Assembly (NCBI GenBank): GCA_965222935.1 | Contig: CBDCVA010000002.1 | Coordinates: 1,116,001-1,180,000 of the forward strand | From: CBDCVA01 sp965222935 [NCBI: Candidatus Latescibacterota bacterium] | GTDB lineage: Bacteria > Latescibacterota > CBDCVA01 | Length of the DNA: 64,000 nucleotides | Reading direction: 5' to 3' | In this document: one piece after another, positions 16,485 through 25,149 of the stretch | Layout of the letters: each line of letters opens with the position of its first letter | Numbering within the stretch: position 1 is the first letter of the stretch | The notes under the pieces: generated by a model | Told to the model about the DNA's origin: nothing | The model's input: only the letters and a program-made list of their open reading frames with translations | Database searches by the model: none | Program-made: the position numbers and the translations under genes

Positions 16485-17238
16485 GCGCACGTTTCGCATC
16501 TGGCGAGGGAATGCGGAGGGCGGTGCGTTCGCCACCTACCGCGTCGAGGTGGATGAGGGCATGGTCGTCCTCGATGCCATCCATCGCATCCAGGCGCAGC
16601 AGGCGGGCGATCTGGCGGTGCGCTGGAACTGCAAGGCCGGCAAATGCGGTTCGTGCAGCACGGAGATCAACGGGCGCCCCCGCCTCGCCTGCATGACCCG
16701 GATGAGCACGTTCGCTCCCGAGGAGACCATCACCGTTCAGCCGCTCAAAGCGTTCGAGGTGATCAAGGATCTGGTCACCGATGTCTCGTGGAATTTCTCT
16801 CAGAACAAGCGCATCCCGGCTTTCAAGCCGAAGCCGCGCCGCGCTGACGGCGAGTACCGCATGCAACAGAAGGATGTGGACAGGGTCCAGGAGTACAAGA
16901 AGTGCATCGAGTGCTTCCTGTGCCAAGACGTCTGCCACGTGCTACGCGACCACGGCCGTGCCGACCGCTTCGTGGGCCCGGCCTTCATGGTCCGGCTGGC
17001 TGCCCTGGAGATGCACCCGCTCGACGATGCTGACCGCGTCTCTGAGATCCGGGACGAGCTCGGCTCGGGCATGTGTAACATCACCCGCTGCTGCGTCGAG
17101 GTTTGCCCCGAAAGCATCAACATCACCGATAATGCCATCATACCCCTTAAAGAGCGGGTGGTGGACCGCTACTATGATCCGATCATCTGGCTGGGCCGCA
17201 AGCTCTTCCGGAAGGGAGAGACAAAGGCCGAAGCCTGA
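16477..17238 (+). CDS. sdhB: Succinate dehydrogenase iron-sulfur subunit, Sdh1-type
   Basis: A 253-aa subunit passing electrons from FAD to the membrane. The 2Fe-2S ligands are in CKAGKCGSC with a later Cys in PRLAC. The 4Fe-4S and 3Fe-4S ligands are in CIECFLCQDVCH and CNITRCCVEVCPESI. The motif CxxCxxCxxxCH (His instead of the usual Pro) and the tail NITDNAIIPLKERVVDRYYDP closely match the Sdh1 B subunit of mycobacteria. The ATG at 16477 has AGGGGGAAG upstream and aligns with the family start. It is translationally coupled to sdhA. Confidence 0.95.
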   Translation: MAERTFRIWRGNAEGGAFATYRVEVDEGMVVLDAIHRIQAQQAGDLAVRWNCKAGKCGSCSTEINGRPRLACMTRMSTFAPEETITVQPLKAFEVIKDLVTDVSWNFSQNKRIPAFKPKPRRADGEYRMQQKDVDRVQEYKKCIECFLCQDVCHVLRDHGRADRFVGPAFMVRLAALEMHPLDDADRVSEIRDELGSGMCNITRCCVEVCPESINITDNAIIPLKERVVDRYYDPIIWLGRKLFRKGETKAEA

Positions 17239-17334
17239 TCTGGCGCTTTCAGCCGAAGCTCAGCGGTCCTATGACCCAGCCCTCAAACGTAGCCTTGACG
17301 TGCGGCGTAGGTTCCTCCTAGAAAGGACATCCCG

Positions 17335-18255
17335 TTGCCGACACACCACTTTGAGCCCACGCACTACCACACGGCCATAGGCTCGCACAAGCCGGTGCTG
17401 CGCATCGCCGATGGCGACACCGTCATCACGACGACCGTGGACGCGCGGGGACAGGACGCCAGCAGTGAGAGGGTAACGCCCCGAGGCAATCCCCAGACAG
17501 GGCCCTTCTACGTCGAGGGCGCGGAGCAGGGCGATACGCTGGTGATCGAGCTCGACCGGCTCGTCCCCAGTCGCACCTATGGCTTCACCCGCACGATGGT
17601 TGCGCCGAACGTAGTCGATCCCGACTACGTTCCCCAGTTACCCTGGCCTCTCAGTGCGGATCAGGAGTTGGCGGAGTGGCACGTCGACGCCGAGGCCTGG
17701 AAGGCCACACTGGTTAAGCCTCAGACGAAACTGGGCAGGCTCGAACTGCCGCTAGACCCGATGATCGGTTGCTTCGGCGTCGCGCCACCGCGAGGGCAGG
17801 CCATCTCCTGCGGCACCTCCGCTGAGCACGGTGGCAACATGGACTATCGCGGGTTCGTGGAGGGCGTGACGGTCTACTTCCCGGTCTTCGTGCCAGGTGC
17901 GCTCTTCCATATCGGTGACGGCCACGCGGTGCAGGGAGATGGGGAGATCGTGGGCACCGGCATCGAAATCTCCTTCGACGTGCAGTTCACCGTCCGCCTG
18001 CTCAAGGCCAAGCGTACTCACTGGCCCCGGGGCGAGAACGCGGAGACGATCTTCACCGCCGGCAACGCTCGGCCCCTGGACCAGGCTGCCCAGCACGCGA
18101 CGACCGAGATGCTGCGCTGGCTTACCGAGGACTACGGGCTGGATGCGGTCGGCGCGAACATCCTCATGGGCCAGTGCGTCGAGTACGACTTGGGCAACAT
18201 GTTCGACCCGGCTTACACGATGGTGTGCAAGATGCGCAAGGCGTTGCTGAAGTGA
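17335..18255 (+). CDS. Acetamidase/formamidase family amidohydrolase
   Basis: A 306-aa member of the FmdA/AmdA family (PF03069), which hydrolyses formamide, acetamide or related short amides to ammonia and acid. Visible motifs are GPFYVEGAEQGDTLVIEL in the N-terminal beta domain, GCFGVAPP, the GGNMDYRGFVEG stretch and GALFHIGDGHAVQGDGE with its metal-site histidines. The TTG start has AAAGGA 8 nt upstream, and the N-terminus THHFEPTHYH is typical. It is shorter than fungal and Methylophilus forms but normal for the compact bacterial group. It lies 30 nt before msrB. Confidence 0.9.
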   Translation: MPTHHFEPTHYHTAIGSHKPVLRIADGDTVITTTVDARGQDASSERVTPRGNPQTGPFYVEGAEQGDTLVIELDRLVPSRTYGFTRTMVAPNVVDPDYVPQLPWPLSADQELAEWHVDAEAWKATLVKPQTKLGRLELPLDPMIGCFGVAPPRGQAISCGTSAEHGGNMDYRGFVEGVTVYFPVFVPGALFHIGDGHAVQGDGEIVGTGIEISFDVQFTVRLLKAKRTHWPRGENAETIFTAGNARPLDQAAQHATTEMLRWLTEDYGLDAVGANILMGQCVEYDLGNMFDPAYTMVCKMRKALLK

Positions 18256-18285
18256 GGGGGCTGGGCTGAAGAGGAGCTTGGGATC

Positions 18286-18678
18286 ATGGGAGACACCGTC
18301 CGCAAGTCCGACACACAATGGCGCCAGAGGCTCACGCCCGGGCAGTTTGAGGTCTGTCGCCGCAAGGGCACCGAACGCGCCTTCACGGGTGAGTACTGGG
18401 ATTCCAAAGATCCCGGCATCTACCGCTGCGTCTGCTGTGGCAACGAGCTCTTCAACTCGGAAGCCAAGTTCGATTCCGGCACGGGCTGGCCCAGCTTCTG
18501 GGACGCCACCGATCCGGATCAGGTCAAGCTGGCGGAGGATCTCAGCCACGGGATGCGCAGAGTCGAAGTCACCTGTAGCCGCTGCGACGCCCACCTAGGC
18601 CACGTCTTTGACGACGGGCCCGCGCCGACCGGGAAGCGCTACTGCATCAACTCCGTCGCCCTCGAGCTCGATGGCTGA
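18286..18678 (+). CDS. msrB: Peptide-methionine (R)-S-oxide reductase
   Basis: A 130-aa MsrB that reduces methionine-R-sulfoxide in proteins. The catalytic cysteine is Cys120 in [10 protein letters not shown]; the zinc CxxC pairs are Cys48/Cys51 and Cys97/Cys100. [11 protein letters not shown] and [11 protein letters not shown] are family signatures. GAGGAG precedes the ATG. There is no signal peptide, so it acts in the cytoplasm. The usual resolving cysteine near residue 63 is absent (FDSGTGW), implying recycling through another cysteine or directly by thioredoxin. Length and motifs are complete. Confidence 0.96.
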   Translation: MGDTVRKSDTQWRQRLTPGQFEVCRRKGTERAFTGEYWDSKDPGIYRCVCCGNELFNSEAKFDSGTGWPSFWDATDPDQVKLAEDLSHGMRRVEVTCSRCDAHLGHVFDDGPAPTGKRYCINSVALELDG

Positions 18679-18764
18679 GGGTGGCCGACAGGAGGTGAAC
18701 GTCGATCCAAGGGCCGCTCCTGCAATCGCTGGCCGTCCGCGCTGAATCCGGCAACCCGCTAAGG

Positions 18765-20060
18765 GTGGGCCTGATCGGAGCGGGGAAATTCGGGACCATG
18801 TTCCTGAGCCAGGCCCGACACGTGCCGGGGCTGCATGTGTTGGGGATCGCCGACTTGTCGGTGGAGCGAGCGCGCCTGGCGCTGGGTCGTGCCGAATGGC
18901 CACAGGAGCAGTTCGGAGCGGCGAGCTTTGCCGAGGCCCGCCAATCCGGTTCCACCCACCTCACTGACAACAGCGCGGCGCTCATCGGGGCTGATGGCCT
19001 GGAGGTTCTGGTCGATGCGACGGGAGACGCAGCTAGCGGCATCGAGCATGTGCTGAAGGCGTTTGAACACGGTCGGCACGTGGTCATGGTCAACGTGGAG
19101 GCGGACGCTCTGGCCGGTCCGCTCCTGGCCGAAAAGGCTGAGGCGGCCGGCGTCGTTTACAGCCTGGCGTACGGCGATCAGCCGGCCCTGGTCTGCGAAC
19201 TGGTCGAGTGGGCCCGGGCCAGCGGCTTTGAGGTGGTGTGCGCGGGCAAAGGGACCGAGTATTTGCCCATCTACCACGCTTCCACCCCCGATACCGTCTG
19301 GGAGCACCGCGGTTTCAGCGAGGAGACGGTCGCCGAACGCGGTCTCAATCCCCGCATGTACAACGCTTTCCTCGATGGTACGAAATCAGCCATTGAAATG
19401 GCGGCGGTGGCTAATGCCACCGGTTTGTTGCCCCAGCCGGAAGGGCTAAGCTTCCCGCCGTGCAGCGTCGATGCGCTGCCGAACGTCTGCCGGCCTAGCG
19501 CCGACGGTGGCCAGCTTGCGCACAAGGGCACGGTCGAGGTGGTCTCCAGCCTCGAGCGGGATGGGCGGCCGGTCGTCCGTGATCTACTCTGGGGCGTCTA
19601 CGTCACCTTCGAGGCGCGGAGCGACTACACGAGACGCTGTTTCGCCGAATACGGCATCTTGACTGACACCACCGGACGCTATGCGGCCATGTATCGGCCC
19701 CACCACCTAGTCGGCATGGAGCTGACCATCAGCATCCTGAAGGCGGGCTTACGGGGCGAGGCGACGGGTTGTCCGAGCGGGTTCAGAGCCGATGTCGTCG
19801 CTACGGCCAAACGGCATCTGGCTCGGGGTGAGATCTTGGACGGAGAAGGCGGCTATTGCGTCTATGGCGCGCTGACGCCCGTCGGGGAGGCCCGGAAGGC
19901 CGATATACTCCCGATTGGCCTGGCGCACGGGGTGGAGTTGAAAAATGAGGTGGCGGAGGGTCAGCCCGTCCGTTGGTCCGACGTGGCGTATGATGAGACT
20001 GACCCGGCCGTGCGCATCCGTCGTGAGATGGAGCGGTGCGTCGGAAGGGAGAGACGATGA
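18765..20060 (+). CDS. SAF-domain oxidoreductase (predicted homoserine-dehydrogenase-like, COG4091 type)
   Basis: At least 431 aa: an N-terminal Rossmann domain (VGLIGAGKFGTMFL), a central dehydrogenase domain and a C-terminal SAF-like domain. It resembles NAD(P)-dependent oxidoreductases of the COG4091 group, some of which act in sugar-acid pathways. The first conventional start is GTG at 18765, but it lacks a ribosome site. A strong GGAGGTGA (18691-18698) lies 6 nt before an in-frame ATC at 18705, and the intervening 20 codons look like the normal family N-terminus, so translation may begin further upstream. It overlaps the next gene by 4 nt (ATGA). The substrate is unknown. Confidence 0.82.
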   Translation: MGLIGAGKFGTMFLSQARHVPGLHVLGIADLSVERARLALGRAEWPQEQFGAASFAEARQSGSTHLTDNSAALIGADGLEVLVDATGDAASGIEHVLKAFEHGRHVVMVNVEADALAGPLLAEKAEAAGVVYSLAYGDQPALVCELVEWARASGFEVVCAGKGTEYLPIYHASTPDTVWEHRGFSEETVAERGLNPRMYNAFLDGTKSAIEMAAVANATGLLPQPEGLSFPPCSVDALPNVCRPSADGGQLAHKGTVEVVSSLERDGRPVVRDLLWGVYVTFEARSDYTRRCFAEYGILTDTTGRYAAMYRPHHLVGMELTISILKAGLRGEATGCPSGFRADVVATAKRHLARGEILDGEGGYCVYGALTPVGEARKADILPIGLAHGVELKNEVAEGQPVRWSDVAYDETDPAVRIRREMERCVGRERR

Positions 20061-21334
20061 CCTTTGAGACCGCTTTCACCATGGAATCGTCCAGGATCAA
20101 GTATGGTCCCGGCGTGACGCGCGAAGTGGGATACGACATGAAAGCGTTGGGTGCGCGCCGGGTGATGGTGGTGACCGACCCCAACCTAGCGGAGAGCGAA
20201 CCCGTCTCCACGGTGCTCGAAGCCTTGCGTACCGAAGGGATCGATGGGGTCCTCTTCGACCGGGTGCGCGTCGAGCCGACGGACGTCTCCTTCAAGGAGG
20301 CCACGCGGTTCGCGACCGAGGGAAATTTCGACGGCTACGTCGCCATCGGAGGCGGCTCCAGCATGGACACCGCCAAAGCGGCGAACCTCTACGCCACCTA
20401 CCCGGCGGATTTCCTGGACTACGTCAACCCTCCCATCGGCGGTGGCCGCTCGGTGCCGGGCCCCTTGAAACCGCTGATCGCTGTGCCAACGACGGCTGGC
20501 ACGGGCAGCGAAACGACCAGCGTGGCCATCTTCGACTTCCTGGAGATGCGCGCTAAGACGGGCATCTCTCACCGTGTTCTGCGCCCGGTGATGGGCATCG
20601 TGGACCCGAATAACACCAGGACTCTCCCCCCGATGGTCGCGGCTTGCACTGGTCTGGACGTATTGAGCCACGCGCTCGAATCGCTGACCGCCCTGCCGTT
20701 CAACAAGCGAGCGACTCCCGAACATCCTGGCATACGCCCCGGGTACCAGGGGGCCAACCCGATCAGCCACGTTTGGTCGTCGCGGGCCGTCGAAATGGTC
20801 TGTCGGAACATCGTCCGTGCGATCGAAGACCCGACCGACGACGAAGCGCGCAGTGAGATGCTCTTGGCGGCCACCTACGCGGGGATTGGCTTCGGGAATG
20901 CGGGCTGTCACCTGCCGCATGGTATGTCTTACCCGGTGTCCGGGCTGGTGCGCGATTTCGCGCCCGATGGGTATCCCAAAGAACAGCCGATCATCCCCCA
21001 CGGCATGTCGGTCATCCTTCACGCTCCCGCCGTCTTCCGCTTCACCGCGCCAACCAACCCCGAGCTCCACCTGTATGCAGCCGGATTGATGGGCGCGGAC
21101 ACTTCCGGCGTCGGACCCGAGGCCGCCGGCGAAACGCTCGCGGGTGCGATCATCGACATCATGCGGAAGACCGCAATGCCCAACGGCTTGAGCGCGATCG
21201 GCTTTGGACCGGACGACGTGGATCAACTGGTTGAGGGCACGCTGCCCCAGCATCGCGTGACCAAACTGTCGCCGCGTCCGGCTAGCGCCGAGGATCTCAA
21301 GGGGCTCTTCGAGGACTCGATGACGTGCTGGTAG
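20057..21334 (+). CDS. Hydroxyacid-oxoacid transhydrogenase-like iron-dependent alcohol dehydrogenase
   Basis: A 425-aa group III alcohol dehydrogenase strikingly similar from end to end to the ADHFE1/HOT family: ETAFTMESSRIKYGPGVT, RVEPTDVSFKEA, FDGYVAIGGGSSMDTAKAAN, PTTAGTGSETTSVAIFD and TLPQHRVTKLSPRPAS. Metal ligands are seen in DVLSHALE, HLPHGMSYP and IPHGMSV. HOT couples 4-hydroxybutyrate oxidation to 2-oxoglutarate reduction without free cofactor. The ATG at 20057 has GGAAGGGAG upstream and overlaps the stop of the SAF-domain gene by 4 nt. The operon context suggests the hydroxyacid may come from that upstream enzyme; this is inference. Confidence 0.92.
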   Translation: MTFETAFTMESSRIKYGPGVTREVGYDMKALGARRVMVVTDPNLAESEPVSTVLEALRTEGIDGVLFDRVRVEPTDVSFKEATRFATEGNFDGYVAIGGGSSMDTAKAANLYATYPADFLDYVNPPIGGGRSVPGPLKPLIAVPTTAGTGSETTSVAIFDFLEMRAKTGISHRVLRPVMGIVDPNNTRTLPPMVAACTGLDVLSHALESLTALPFNKRATPEHPGIRPGYQGANPISHVWSSRAVEMVCRNIVRAIEDPTDDEARSEMLLAATYAGIGFGNAGCHLPHGMSYPVSGLVRDFAPDGYPKEQPIIPHGMSVILHAPAVFRFTAPTNPELHLYAAGLMGADTSGVGPEAAGETLAGAIIDIMRKTAMPNGLSAIGFGPDDVDQLVEGTLPQHRVTKLSPRPASAEDLKGLFEDSMTCW

Positions 21335-21632
21335 CCTGTCCCGTGGACCACGACGGCTTTAGACCATCAAGCGGACCCTTGGTCGAACCCACTTTCGGTC
21401 GCTGCGACATCTCTCGGATGGATCTTCGGCGATGAGCCGGGGTCGACCGACGAACGCCGCCGCGATTACGCATGTTTTCACCCCACCAGAGCTTCACCGA
21501 AGCACAGTACCGGGCGTGCAAACGCATTTCCCGCGAGAAGCATCCCGACTGGGTACTGAGGGTTAACATCAAAGCGCGGGAAGCTGCGGATTGGCCGTGC
21601 GCTTCCTCCAGAGCCGAAGGAGGACCTTCCGC

Positions 21633-22451
21633 ATGAAGTTCATCATGTTCACGAAGCATCTGGAGGATCTCGATCTGCCGGGCATCATGTCGGCGCTCAA
21701 ATCCGTGGGAGTGGAGGGGGCGGACCTCTGTGTGCGGCCGGGGTATCCGGTGAATCCCCAGAACGCCGAGACGGTGCTCCCGGAGGCGGTCCGGCAGTTC
21801 GCCGATGAGGGCCTATCGGTGCCGCTCGTCACGACGCCATCGGAGTTTACCAGGCCCGATATCGACTACGCCGAGAGGCTGTATGCCGCTTGTGGCGAGG
21901 CGGGGGTCCGGCACATCAAGCTCGGCGACTGGGAGTGGAGCAGTGCGTCGAGCTACTGGGATGAAGTCGAGAAGATCAGGGGATACCTGGAGGGATTCCA
22001 GCGCCTCTCGGAGAGGCATGGTGTCCAGACGGTGCTGCACAATCACTCCGGAGCTCTGATGAGCCTCAACGCCTGTTCCATCATGAACTTAGTGAAGGGG
22101 TTCGACCCGAAGTACGTGGGGGTGTTCGCTGATCCGGGCCACTTCTCCATCTGCGGTGAGCCGATCGAGATGGCCCTCGATATCGTGCGGGCGCACCTGT
22201 CGTTGATGGCCTTCAAGGATATGGTGCGACACCGGGTAGTGCAGGATGGCAAGACCGCCTGGCAGCCCGACGTCGTCCCTCTGGGACACGGCCTCGTGGA
22301 CTGGCGGGCCGTACTGAGGGCGCTGAAAGGGCTGGCGTTCGACGGCCTGGTCAGCATGCACGCCTTGTACGGCGGGGAACCGGCCGAGACGGTGATCGAC
22401 CTCTCCCGGATCGATCTACGCTTCATCAAGGGGCTGCTGGACGAGATCTGA
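21633..22451 (+). CDS. Sugar phosphate isomerase/epimerase (xylose isomerase-like TIM barrel)
   Basis: A 272-aa AP-endonuclease-2/xylose-isomerase-like barrel. Metal-site elements typical of the family are visible: HNHSG near residue 137, FADPGHFSICGE around 172, the FKDMVRH segment and a C-terminal VSMHALYGGEP. AAGGAGGA precedes the ATG at a good distance. It probably isomerises or epimerises a sugar or keto acid. Pieces of a second copy of this gene lie at 22458-22571 and 25150-25234. The preceding 298 bp hold no gene I can support. Confidence 0.87.
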   Translation: MKFIMFTKHLEDLDLPGIMSALKSVGVEGADLCVRPGYPVNPQNAETVLPEAVRQFADEGLSVPLVTTPSEFTRPDIDYAERLYAACGEAGVRHIKLGDWEWSSASSYWDEVEKIRGYLEGFQRLSERHGVQTVLHNHSGALMSLNACSIMNLVKGFDPKYVGVFADPGHFSICGEPIEMALDIVRAHLSLMAFKDMVRHRVVQDGKTAWQPDVVPLGHGLVDWRAVLRALKGLAFDGLVSMHALYGGEPAETVIDLSRIDLRFIKGLLDEI

Positions 22452-22457
22452 TCGGCG

Positions 22458-22571
22458 AGCTACGACGCGAAGCACGTGGGGGTGTATATTGTGCGGGAGT
22501 ACCTGTCCCTTTTGGCCTTCAAGGACATGGTGCGACAGCAGGTGGAGCAGGATGGCAAGACCGCTGTCTAG
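22458..22571 (+). pseudogene. Internal fragment of a duplicated isomerase gene
   Basis: This stretch repeats the middle of the preceding isomerase gene (about 22100-22255), with a ~66-bp internal deletion and several substitutions; segments such as TTGGCCTTCAAGGACATGGT align directly. It stops abruptly at TGTCTAG. The matching 3' end of the gene is found 2.6 kb away at 25150. Confidence 0.8.
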
Positions 22572-22627
22572 GGGGCTGAAATGGAAAATCCCGCTTGATA
22601 TGGGAAATCCCCGCTCAGAGGTGCTTG

Positions 22628-23434
22628 ATGGTAGATATTGAGTGCGAGCTGCTGCACCTTGGGCTTGACGGCTGGTGCGTTCTCGAAGGCGTTATCCCCG
22701 CCGAGAGAGTGGACGCCGTGCGCGAGAGCGTGGAGGTGACCGTCGCGGCGCACCGCCGCCCTGACGCGCCCCCAGGCATCGGGTTCGTCCCCGGCCTCAT
22801 CGGCCTCGAACAGTCGTTCGCGCCGTATCTGGCGGACCGGCGCCTGTTGGCCATCGCCGAGGCGCTCCTGGGTCAGCACGTGCGGATTTCATACACCTCC
22901 GCCATCGTCAACCATCCGGGAAATGCGCGCGGCGGCTGGCACGCGGACTGGCCGTTCAACCAGAACAACGCCGGTCACATCACCGCACCCTATCCCGATG
23001 CGGTGATGCATCTTACGACGCTCTGGATGCTCTCCCCGTTCACCTTCGAAAACGGCGCCACGCTCATCGTACCGGGAAGCCACCGCTCGAAGGACAATCC
23101 GACCGGCCCAAACGGCGTTGACCCGCTGGCGCCCTACCCCACCGAGATGCAGATCACCGGCACGGCGGGTAGCGTGTTGGTCTTCGACAGCCGCCTGTGG
23201 CACACGAGCGCGCCCAACCACTCCGATCGCTCGCGCGTGGGGCTTGCAGTACGCTACGCGCCCTGGTGGCTCAACCTTGATGTGCTGATGCCAGGTTCGG
23301 ACGAGCGCGCGCGGATGGTGGATGAGCCCGGCTTGAAGGACAACGCCGTGCCTCCCGTCCCGCCGGAGGTTTACGAGACGTTGCCTGACGATGTGAAGCC
23401 ACTGTACCGTCATTGGGTGAGGGAAAGCGCTTAG
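22628..23434 (+). CDS. Phytanoyl-CoA dioxygenase (PhyH) family protein
   Basis: A 268-aa Fe(II)/2-oxoglutarate-dependent oxygenase. The iron facial triad is readable as HxD in GGWHADWPF and a distal histidine in SRLWHTSAPNHSD; the 2-oxoglutarate arginine follows in RSRVGLAVRY. The N-terminal LGLDGWCVLEGVIP is the usual PhyH opening. Family members hydroxylate diverse small molecules, so the substrate is open. The ATG at 22628 has only a weak AGAGGTG upstream. It lies inside the segment flanked by the two isomerase fragments and has normal GC, so it may have arrived with that segment. Confidence 0.88.
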   Translation: MVDIECELLHLGLDGWCVLEGVIPAERVDAVRESVEVTVAAHRRPDAPPGIGFVPGLIGLEQSFAPYLADRRLLAIAEALLGQHVRISYTSAIVNHPGNARGGWHADWPFNQNNAGHITAPYPDAVMHLTTLWMLSPFTFENGATLIVPGSHRSKDNPTGPNGVDPLAPYPTEMQITGTAGSVLVFDSRLWHTSAPNHSDRSRVGLAVRYAPWWLNLDVLMPGSDERARMVDEPGLKDNAVPPVPPEVYETLPDDVKPLYRHWVRESA

Positions 23435-23460
23435 CCGTTTCGCGCAGGGAGGACAAGAGA

Positions 23461-23592
23461 TGACTGTCGCTAGCACATGGACGCCAGTCGAAGGCACGCT
23501 GGACGACATCCTAAGGAGGTACCCGCGTCCTTTGGAGGCGCTTGCGGCGGGAGAGATCCCGGGATATACTTGCCACCTGCATCCGCGATAAA
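23461..23592 (+). pseudogene. Short reading frame (43 codons) behind a strong RBS, probably a truncated gene
   Basis: GGGAGGAC lies 5 nt before the ATG, and codons 1-35 (MTVASTWTPVEGTLDDILRR, then YPRPLEALAAGEIPGY) look like a genuine protein start. After that the frame stops exactly where a truncated minus-strand gene begins. I do not recognise the parent family. It is best read as the 5' end of a gene that followed the dioxygenase gene and was cut by rearrangement. Confidence 0.5.
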
Positions 23593-23702
23593 GGCGACAT
23601 AGGCCATAGATAATTAAGCACGAATCCTATAGCGAGCGCCGCCACGTAAATTGCTGGCGGCGGAATACGGATTCCAGGCCTTGATGATGCTTCCGCGTTC
23701 AT
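23592..23702 (-). pseudogene. N-terminal remnant of an isoprenylcysteine carboxyl methyltransferase-family gene
   Basis: On the minus strand an ATG at 23702 opens MNAEASSRPGIRIPPPAIYV followed by a membrane helix AALAIGFVLNYLWP. This is the usual start of small ICMT-like membrane methyltransferases. Similarity ends at ~23592, where the truncated plus-strand frame ends, so two broken genes abut tail to tail. Confidence 0.6.
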
Positions 23703-23803
23703 ATAGTTTCTGTGCTGGTGCACGCCTTAACGCTACGCGTCAGCCGCCGTGTCCTCGCAGTCGGCTGCACGCAGTTGTTCGACGATTCTACAATAAACAG
23801 TAG

Positions 23804-24037
23804 TTCTGCCTGTTTGAAACGGAGGTCGGTCGTCCTCCGAATTCACTGGACGAGTTGTTTCAGGTGTCACCGGAAAACACAGGTCCGTATCTGAAATCGA
23901 GGGATGTCCTAGGTGATTTCTGGGGCACACCAGTGCAGTACTCAATCACAAATGGCACTCATGAACTCAGGTCGGCAGGTCCCGACAAGAAGTTCGGTAC
24001 ACAGGACGACCTAGTCATAATGAAGAAAGGAGTATGA
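23804..24037 (+). pseudogene. C-terminal remnant of a GspG-like pseudopilin
   Basis: The frame reads FETEVGRPPNSLDEL, PYLKSRDVLGDFWGTPVQY and RSAGPDKKFGTQDD, the calcium-binding C-terminal half of type II secretion/type IV pilus-like GspG pseudopilins. The N-terminal methylation site and helix are missing, and a TAG at 23801 closes the frame upstream. Local base composition is clearly more AT-rich than the flanks, which suggests foreign origin. It ends 4 nt before the sialidase gene. Confidence 0.65.
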
Positions 24038-24041
24038 GACG

Positions 24042-25088
24042 TTGGACGCCAACCTGGTCTATCGGAACGAGGACTCTTACTGCGGCCCCATATCCATGCT
24101 GGCGAAACTCGTAAATGGCGAGATACTGCTGGTGTTTCGTGAGGCCAAGTGGCGGGGACGCAGAACGCACATGGACCCGACAACCCGCACGTCGCTTCTG
24201 CGCTCCCGGGACGGCGGGCGTTCGTGGTTCGGGCAGGAGACGCCCGATCCAGCGGGCGGGAATGGAACGGCCATCGCCCAACTCTCAGACGGCACTATCT
24301 TGGTGAACGCCTACCACCGGGTCTTCGCCCCTCTTGATGATCAGGAACGCCTTGCCGGACGACCACGGCACCATGAGTTGCAGTGGCTGAATATGGTCTC
24401 GGCGGGCGGGGGAGTATTCATGGTCCGCTCGCAGAACGACGGGTACACGTGGTCCGCTCCCCGTCATATCGGCGAACCGCCGGATTGGCCGGACATAAAT
24501 TGCCATGGAGCCGTATGCGAACTGCCGGATGGGGATCTCCTGCTTCCGGTAACCGGGTATCGAGGCGAGCACGGTCAGGCCCACGGCATGGTGTTGCGCT
24601 CGCAGGACAGGGGGGAAAGCTGGAGTCAGCCTGTATGCATCACGGATGACGCCCCGGCCAGCGTCGATTTCCACGAAACCCGGCTGCTTCTGTACCCCAC
24701 CGGGCGCATCCTGGCCATGCATCGGACGCCGGCAGGGAACTACTTCCGTAACACGTCCACGGACGGCGGGCGCACCTGGAGTGAGACGGCAGATACCTCC
24801 ATCTGGTGCGGCGGAAGCAGCCCGCCCGACCTGCGGCTCCTGGCTGACGGGAGGACGCTCTTAAGCCGCGGCTACCGTCGGGAACCCTTCGGCATACGCG
24901 CTTACCTCAGTGAAGATGAGGGAAGCACCTGGCCCGCCGAGATTGTTCTCCGCGAGGATGGACTGGATAAAGACGTGGGCTACCCCACCACCGTGCAGCT
25001 TGATGATGAACGGGTCTTGACGGTTTACTACTGGCACGGCGAAGACCAGATCCGACACCTGCTGGGCACTATCTGGGAGTTGCCTTGA
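24042..25088 (+). CDS. Sialidase-like BNR/Asp-box beta-propeller protein
   Basis: A 348-aa predicted six-bladed propeller with at least five Asp-box repeats (SRDGGRSW, SQNDGYTW, SQDRGESW, STDGGRTW, SEDEGSTW). The family includes exo-alpha-sialidases and other glycoside-binding proteins. A TTG start is used, with AAAGGAG 10 nt upstream. No signal peptide is present, so it is either cytoplasmic or missing its leader. Whether the sialidase catalytic arginine triad and Tyr/Glu pair are complete cannot be settled by eye. It sits at the end of the mosaic segment just before the isomerase 3' fragment. Confidence 0.83.
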   Translation: MDANLVYRNEDSYCGPISMLAKLVNGEILLVFREAKWRGRRTHMDPTTRTSLLRSRDGGRSWFGQETPDPAGGNGTAIAQLSDGTILVNAYHRVFAPLDDQERLAGRPRHHELQWLNMVSAGGGVFMVRSQNDGYTWSAPRHIGEPPDWPDINCHGAVCELPDGDLLLPVTGYRGEHGQAHGMVLRSQDRGESWSQPVCITDDAPASVDFHETRLLLYPTGRILAMHRTPAGNYFRNTSTDGGRTWSETADTSIWCGGSSPPDLRLLADGRTLLSRGYRREPFGIRAYLSEDEGSTWPAEIVLREDGLDKDVGYPTTVQLDDERVLTVYYWHGEDQIRHLLGTIWELP

Positions 25089-25149
25089 AGGACGCCCGTT
25101 GTGCCGCTAGTTCGTCGGGCCGAGGATTAGGCAGAACAAAGAATTGCAG

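Noticed and set aside
21472-21636. 54-codon frame ending in an ATGA overlap with the isomerase gene
   Set aside because: No ribosome site and no recognisable family; the overlap alone is not enough.
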